A program made the translations under genes and the position numbers. This document shows positions 8,271 through 13,465 of a DNA stretch of 13,465 bases, in pieces. This stretch comes from Smittium culicis (Eukaryota > Kickxellomycota > Harpellomycetes > Harpellales > Legeriomycetaceae), in assembly GCA_001970855.1 (NCBI GenBank), contig LSSN01000563.1:10533-23997 (forward strand). Direction: 5' to 3'. The notes below the pieces were generated by a model. It was not told the origin of the DNA, searched no databases, and saw nothing but the letters and a program-made list of their open reading frames with translations. Every line of letters begins with the position of its first letter. The first letter of the stretch is position 1.

Positions 8271-11200
8271 GATCAATAGAACTTCAATTATCTCAGAAAG
8301 ATTAAAAAATGCTAAATTCTTTAATATTATTAATTACTGTATCACTATTAGTCTTTTTGATAACCCTGAATTTTATTCTTTCCCATACCATTGTTCACTT
8401 AAATACATTTTGAGACCTTTTACTCCTTCATTTTGTACAAAAAACTTGATATAGCTGTTTTACTTGTTTCCGCAAAACAAAAGTGCTCCTATTTTTCACT
8501 CAAATTTCAGTGGCAAAACGAATCACCATTATTTATAAGTATATTATTAACAAAAAAATCGTCATTATTTACAAATAATTCACTAAATTATAAACTCTTT
8601 TTACTTAATTTCAAATTTGGATAATGCGCAGAAAATAGCATTAATTTTCCATCAAAAGTATATTTACATATTTTAATATTTTAATATTTTTATTTCCCAC
8701 ATTTTAATTTACCTAAAATATTCATAGATTTAACTTGTATACTAAACCTACTTGAAATGATGGTTTAAAAAACTTCTATGGTTTATAATAAAGATTCTTA
8801 GAAGAGTAGAACGCTTATTCTTAGAAATTATATTTGTTTATATTTATTAGTTAAATAAATCAATCGAATTAGATAACATTAAATAATATATTCTAATAAG
8901 GTTGAAAATCCAAGTTAAGATCTGTTAGGAAAATTTCCGCTCTTTGTAATGGTCTCACATATACAAAAAATCATAAAATCAAGAATTTATAAATATCTTA
9001 CAAAGTGCGACATATCTTTTTATCAAGCAAAAATAAATAAAGTGAAAAAAAATAATTTAAAACGCCTTGGTTCATAAATCAAAAAATTTCTCGAATCTAA
9101 GAAAATAAATATTTTAATCATGGGATAATATTCTCTATTTTTGAAAAGCGGTTTTTAAAATCAATCATTCATTCGATAGAACTTATAATCGAGGACTTTC
9201 CTACGACATGTGCCTTTTATAAATAAGAGTCTACAAATTAACCTCTTACTATCAGTCCTATCAACCAATAAAGTTTATAACGTGGATATCATTCGCAAAT
9301 TTAATTCCTTTCCAACATTGTATAAAATAAAAATTGCTACCCAATTTTTGTAACGTGTCGATATTTAATAGTTTTAGAAATAGTTTTAAACCTGAATTTA
9401 ATAATAATGATTACAAGCTATTTAAAACAAATAAAAGAATTTGGTAAAAGTCCTCTAATTACTTATCACATCCTATCATATCTCGCCTATTTTTCAAAAA
9501 AATTTTAATCTCGTGTTTAAAACCTCTTATATTTTCCCTAGGTTTCATAAACAAGTTGAATGTTATAGTACCTTAATTTTGCAATTGATCCTTAATCTGC
9601 CAATAAAAAAAATACAAAAAATCAACTATTAATCTGGCCTATTATAAACTTTTTTTATGTGAATATTGGTGTTAATTACTAAAATTCATGTTCTCTAATT
9701 TGCTAATTTTAAGTTTTAGTGATAAAAATATTAATGCATTACTACATTATAAAAATTTCACTTTTTGCACTGATAAGACATTAACTAGGCATATCCCGTT
9801 TTATATTATGATTAAATAATAATACTGAAGTTATAATAGCCCTTTCTTTAATCCATTTTTATTTCAAATTTGTTATTTACAAAGCAAAAATAAACAAGTT
9901 GTATTAATATAATATCCGAAATAAAACTTTTTTTTTTGTATTTAGGGAAATCAAAGTAAGTTTAATTAGTAATAATTTTATAAGACTCAAAGAAAATTAA
10001 TGTTATCAATCTTTGCTCAATAAATTATTATAATAACTAGTTTTGGTTTTGTATAAATAAAATCAAAACCATTAATTTTAACATTTTAAATTGTATATTA
10101 TAAATTCCTATCTCTATTCATTTTTAAAAAAATCGTTTGTTATCAATAATATAAATTTTAAATTTCTTTAAAATCTGTTGAGTGTGTTTAATAAGTTAGC
10201 TTAATAGCCTATTCTTAGCCTTAGTCTTGATAAATATTTTTTAAAAACATATCCTCAAACTCAATTTATGACATTATTAATTTTGACTTATAAAATTGTA
10301 GATGTACAATTCTTGTAAAATATTTTTAAAAATTTTAAAAGATTACCCCCTATATAATTTTTTTCTGTCAACCATAACTATATATCGTAATAATTATTCT
10401 GATTTAAATGAGTAAGGAAATATATACATTTTACAAAATATAATCTTTATACTTTCTTTAAATTAAAAACTATATTTTAACAAGGTTTAATTATTGAATA
10501 AATAATTTTATGTTTTATAGCTTCGCTCTTCGATCCAACCCCATTGAATTTTCTAGAGAAATTGAAAGTTAGCTATTAAGTAACAAAAAAATAAAAATAC
10601 TACAATATATGCTCTATATTTACTTTTTACATTTTATAGAAACATTTTATATTCCAATTTAATGGTTATTAATAATGGCTTTTTATACTCAAATTTACAA
10701 GCGATATTATTGATTAATAGCTACTAATCATTTTTGAGAGAAAATTGGTGTTTCATAATAAATTAAATACCAATCTCTCTCTTATTTTAATTTTTTGGTA
10801 CATTTTAGAAATTTTAAAATGTATGTTTAAAATATAAATATGAACTATTTTTCTTTAAATTTTTTAAATTATAATTATCTAAAATAAAAATAAAAATTGA
10901 TAATTTCAACATTCTCTAAAAATAATTTATTCAGTATTTTATTTGAATTAGGCAGTTAAAATTCAAACAATTTTATCGCTGTAAATTCATATAGCTTTAA
11001 GATAAATGTAAATGTAAATTATTTTTATTTAATGATTATTAATAATAATATTTATGATACGAACTAATAAGATTTTATAATTAGATGCTCAGGAATAATT
11101 GACTTAAATATATTTCAGGAATATTAGACGATTTAATGATGAAAGGAAATAATATTTCAACCAATATCACTTGGTTAATTCTTAATTTTTCAACGGTAAA

Positions 11201-13110
11201 TCTCAAGTTTATATAAATTTCATCTATTTAATTATTTCCCAGACTATGTAAAAAATAATTTACTATCAAACTATGTATTAATAATATTTGTAAAATAAAA
11301 CTAAAAAAATTTTTTCTTGTTTTATAATAGTATTATTCTTTATATTAAGTATAACGCTTGAATTTTTTTCTCATTTTTTAATATAAAAATATCTAATAAG
11401 TTTTATAGATGCGTCTTCTTTTAGAGTTATTGATTATTTTTTAATTAGATTTAATATAGATATTATAATTTAATGTGAATGATTTTTACATAATCAATAA
11501 ATATCGAAATTAAATATGATATTTTTAACTTGTATCAAAAATTGAATAAAGTATTTGTTTTATAAAATAGCATTTTTTACTAACACAAAAAACTGGGAAT
11601 TTATAAAATTTATACTAAAAAAAATATCAATTCAAGTATATAACTAGGAAGCCATTTCTAAATGAATTTAAAACGTGGCTAAAAAAAAAAGATTTATAAC
11701 AATATCTTTACGGTTGATAATATATATAAAATAGTTCAGAATTTTATGAAACCTTCGAATATTTATAAAATTGCATTTTATACGATAATAGTAATTAAGT
11801 TAATTTTACTATATACTAAATACTAATAAATTTTCAACTAAATAAAATAGTAATTTACACCAAAATTAAAATTTTTTTTATCCAATTTATACAACATTTT
11901 TATCAGTTTTTAATCATTTTTCATTAATAGTAAGATTTATTATATAAACAGGATTCTAATTATACATAATGAATAACACAAGATTTAATAAAAATTATAT
12001 ATTTTAGGTATTTTTGGTAGATAATTTATTGATAAAGTCAAAATAAAATATAATTCAATAGAAAATTGGTCTATGAAGAAGACTCAGAATCAATAGAAAG
12101 AGTGGAATATTCATGGATTTAGAGAAATTATCAAATCAGACTCAAAAATAAATATATGAATTGTGTTTAAAAAATAAAAATATAATGATTGTACCAAAGA
12201 AAATGGAAAAAGGAAATTTTGTATATTTTATATGGGACATCATAAACAGATTTTCTAATCTAGCTCACGGAAATAATGCTAATTTTATTCGCATATTCTT
12301 ATTATTTTTGAATTCCATTAGAATTTTTTTCATTCTCTGGCTACAAAATACATATAATGCTCTAAACTGTTAAAAACTGAATTCGAATAAAATACGATTT
12401 TATATCTGTGCGTTAAATATAAATAGCAATTACATACTATAATAAAAATCAATTTTATGTATTTGAATTTAAAGAATTTTAATTAATTTAATCAAGTTTG
12501 ACGAATTTTTTACTAATAGCTACATTTGAATTTAATTTTTAATAGTAATATACGAGCGAAATCAAGATAGAAATTTATTTTAGTCTATTTTAAAATGTAT
12601 AATTTGTTTATTAAATATAATTAAAAATTTTTCTTATTATTTATAAATAGTACAATTATGATTATAATTTAAAAAATTTAATTTTAGATTCATTGTGATT
12701 ATTTTTTTTAGTATTAAATATATAAATTGTATAAACTTATATTTAGTGTTAATTATTATGGGTATATATTTTCAAGCCTTATTAAATGCTAATTATATTT
12801 AGATAAGTATAGCTTAATCTATTAATTTTTAATAATAAGGGATTGTTAACAAATAAAAAATTCTTATTTTCAACATATGATTTATATCATAGTTATCAAC
12901 TATTGAGTATTTTATAATTCCTACAAATAGAATTATTAAATTTAACATTTTTTTAATTATTTGAATGTATAAAGAAAAAATATAATTTTTTTCAATTATT
13001 TTTCAATTTTATAAATCTGGATAATATACTAATTATAAGTAAACAATGCTCTAAGATTAATTTTTAGAATAGATATTAGATATTATTTTTATTGCAATTA
13101 TTTTTAATAG
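8271..13110. other. long AT-rich desert
   Basis: About 4.8 kb with no supported gene, RNA or mobile element. G+C falls to about 18-20% in sampled lines between 9.8 and 12.0 kb. Open frames at 8263-8454 and 8433-8624 are short and overlap in different frames. The best coding-like patch is 12077-12373, one frame open for about 99 codons except for a TAA at 12149-12151; it has no recognisable motif. The stretch may be transposon sequence mutated past recognition. Confidence 0.55.
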
Positions 13111-13127
13111 AAAACTATGTTAATGAT
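13111..13127 (+). repeat. left target-site duplication of 13128-13276
   Basis: AAAACTATGTTAATGAT occurs here and again at 13277-13293. The first four A residues of the second copy merge with the poly(A) tail, so the unambiguous duplication is the 13-bp CTATGTTAATGAT. Confidence 0.85.
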
Positions 13128-13137
13128 CCTTGAACCA

Positions 13138-13148
13138 ATGCCCAGTGG
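13138..13148 (+). promoter_or_regulatory. tRNA A-box-like motif in the shared head
   Basis: ATGCCCAGTGG agrees with the A-box consensus TRGYNNARNGG at 9 of 11 positions, and the wider segment 13140-13157 resembles a tRNA D-arm (GCCC ... GAGC-like ends). It lies 11 bp from the element's 5' end, where a tRNA-derived SINE would carry it. No clear B box follows. The minus-strand copy has a further mismatch here. Confidence 0.3.
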
Positions 13149-13169
13149 GTATGGAGCTTCTAGAGCGGC

Positions 13170-13180
13170 GGGGGGGGGGG
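13170..13180 (+). repeat. poly(G) tract at head-body junction
   Basis: Eleven consecutive G residues sit exactly where homology to the other copy of the head ends and the AT-rich body begins. It is the longest G-run in a window of about 20% G+C and could be slippage, non-templated addition at a template switch, or an assembly artefact. Confidence 0.8.
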
Positions 13181-13276
13181 AGTGTTGAAAAAATATTTTT
13201 TTAACTTTTTCAATATTTTTTGATAGTGTTTAGTATACTTTTTAATTATGTTTAATAAACTCTCTGAGAAAAAAAA

Positions 13277-13293
13277 AAAACTATGTTAATGAT
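13277..13293 (+). repeat. right target-site duplication of 13128-13276
   Basis: This is the second copy of the 17-bp direct repeat, identical to 13111-13127, directly continuing from the poly(A) tail. Confidence 0.85.
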
Positions 13294-13465
13294 ATATTTA
13301 TTTAACCTTAATTATTACTGATTATTTTAATAATTTTTCTGATTATATATCGCATTTTTCGTATTTTATTCATATTAACTGTAGTAATTGTATCAAATCC
13401 AATAAAATTTTCTGTCTCTTAATTTTCTTTTTTTTCATTCTTATAAGTTCACATATCTTTAAAAA
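13294..13465. other. AT-rich end of window
   Basis: No feature is visible in these 172 bp. Confidence 0.6.

Larger units (their letters stand above)
13128..13276 (+). mobile_element. short poly(A) retroposon with 44-bp shared head
   Basis: This insertion of about 149 bp is bounded by a direct repeat of 13-17 bp and ends in an A-run (13270-13280, partly shared with the duplication). AATAAA at 13254-13259 lies 10 bp before the tail, again as in a polyadenylated transcript. Its first 44 bp (13128-13171) match the minus-strand segment 963-920 at 40 of 44 positions, with the same 5' terminal base. A run of 11 G (13170-13180) follows, then an AT-rich body of about 90 bp with no match elsewhere in the window. 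No coding potential is seen. It may be a short tRNA-related SINE or a chimeric retroposon in which a common 5' RNA is joined to different bodies. Confidence 0.78.

Noticed and set aside
8263..8624. Two overlapping 63-codon plus-strand frames
   Set aside because: They overlap in different frames, start at the end of the retroposon fragment, and show no motif; chance open frames of this size are expected several times in the window.
13159..13171. TTCTAGAGCGGCGG resembles part of a cloning-vector polylinker
   Set aside because: The match is short, the neighbouring sequence does not continue as vector, and the segment belongs to an element with a second, diverged copy at 920-963 and its own target-site duplication.
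1..13465. Possibility that the window is fungal mitochondrial DNA because of its high A+T
   Set aside because: There are no mitochondrial genes, tRNAs or rRNAs, while poly(A) retroposons with target-site duplications and a signal-peptide protein point to a nuclear genome.
1..13465. CRISPR arrays, rRNA or complete tRNA genes
   Set aside because: None seen on either strand; the tRNA-like motifs at 1634 and 13138 lack a complete cloverleaf and B box.

Overview
The window looks like an AT-rich, gene-poor, repeat-laden compartment of a eukaryotic nuclear genome, most plausibly a filamentous fungus. Hand counts of sample lines give about 18-22% G+C in the background, about 37% in the single convincing gene and about 40-45% in the best-preserved retroposon. 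This sharp contrast resembles the AT-isochores of plant-pathogenic ascomycetes, where isolated secreted-protein (candidate effector) genes sit among decayed transposons. The assignment is inference: no rRNA, tRNA or conserved housekeeping gene is present to fix the species.

Layout. 1-919 is AT-rich, with one slightly GC-richer open frame on the minus strand (270-494) that may be a gene relic or chance. 920-963 is the 44-bp head of a short retroposon family in minus orientation. 1594-2285 holds a near-pristine non-coding retroposon (1609-2270) with a 17-nt poly(A) tail and a perfect 15-bp target-site duplication. About 2381-2966 is an older, decayed, minus-strand retroposed sequence with a poly(A) tail and a short coding remnant. 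4264-4887 is the only confident gene, an intronless 207-aa protein with a signal peptide and five cysteines; a TATA-like box lies upstream and an AATAAA signal just after the stop. 8103-8270 is an older 3' fragment of the 1609-2270 family. 8271-13110 is nearly featureless AT-rich DNA. 13128-13276 is a second member of the 44-bp-head family, here on the plus strand, with its own poly(A) tail, AATAAA and target-site duplication.

How the parts relate. There is no operon or pathway. The theme is one preserved secreted-protein gene surrounded by at least four or five independent insertions made by poly(A)-primed retrotransposition. Three insertions (1609-2270, 8103-8270, 13128-13276) carry AATAAA about 8-16 bp before an A-run, and the older minus-strand one carries it 4 bp before, so the source RNAs look polyadenylated, mRNA-like and non-coding. 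A LINE-type reverse transcriptase elsewhere in the genome is implied but not present here. The most unusual observation is that two insertions about 12 kb apart share exactly the same 5' end and 44-nt head and then have unrelated bodies.
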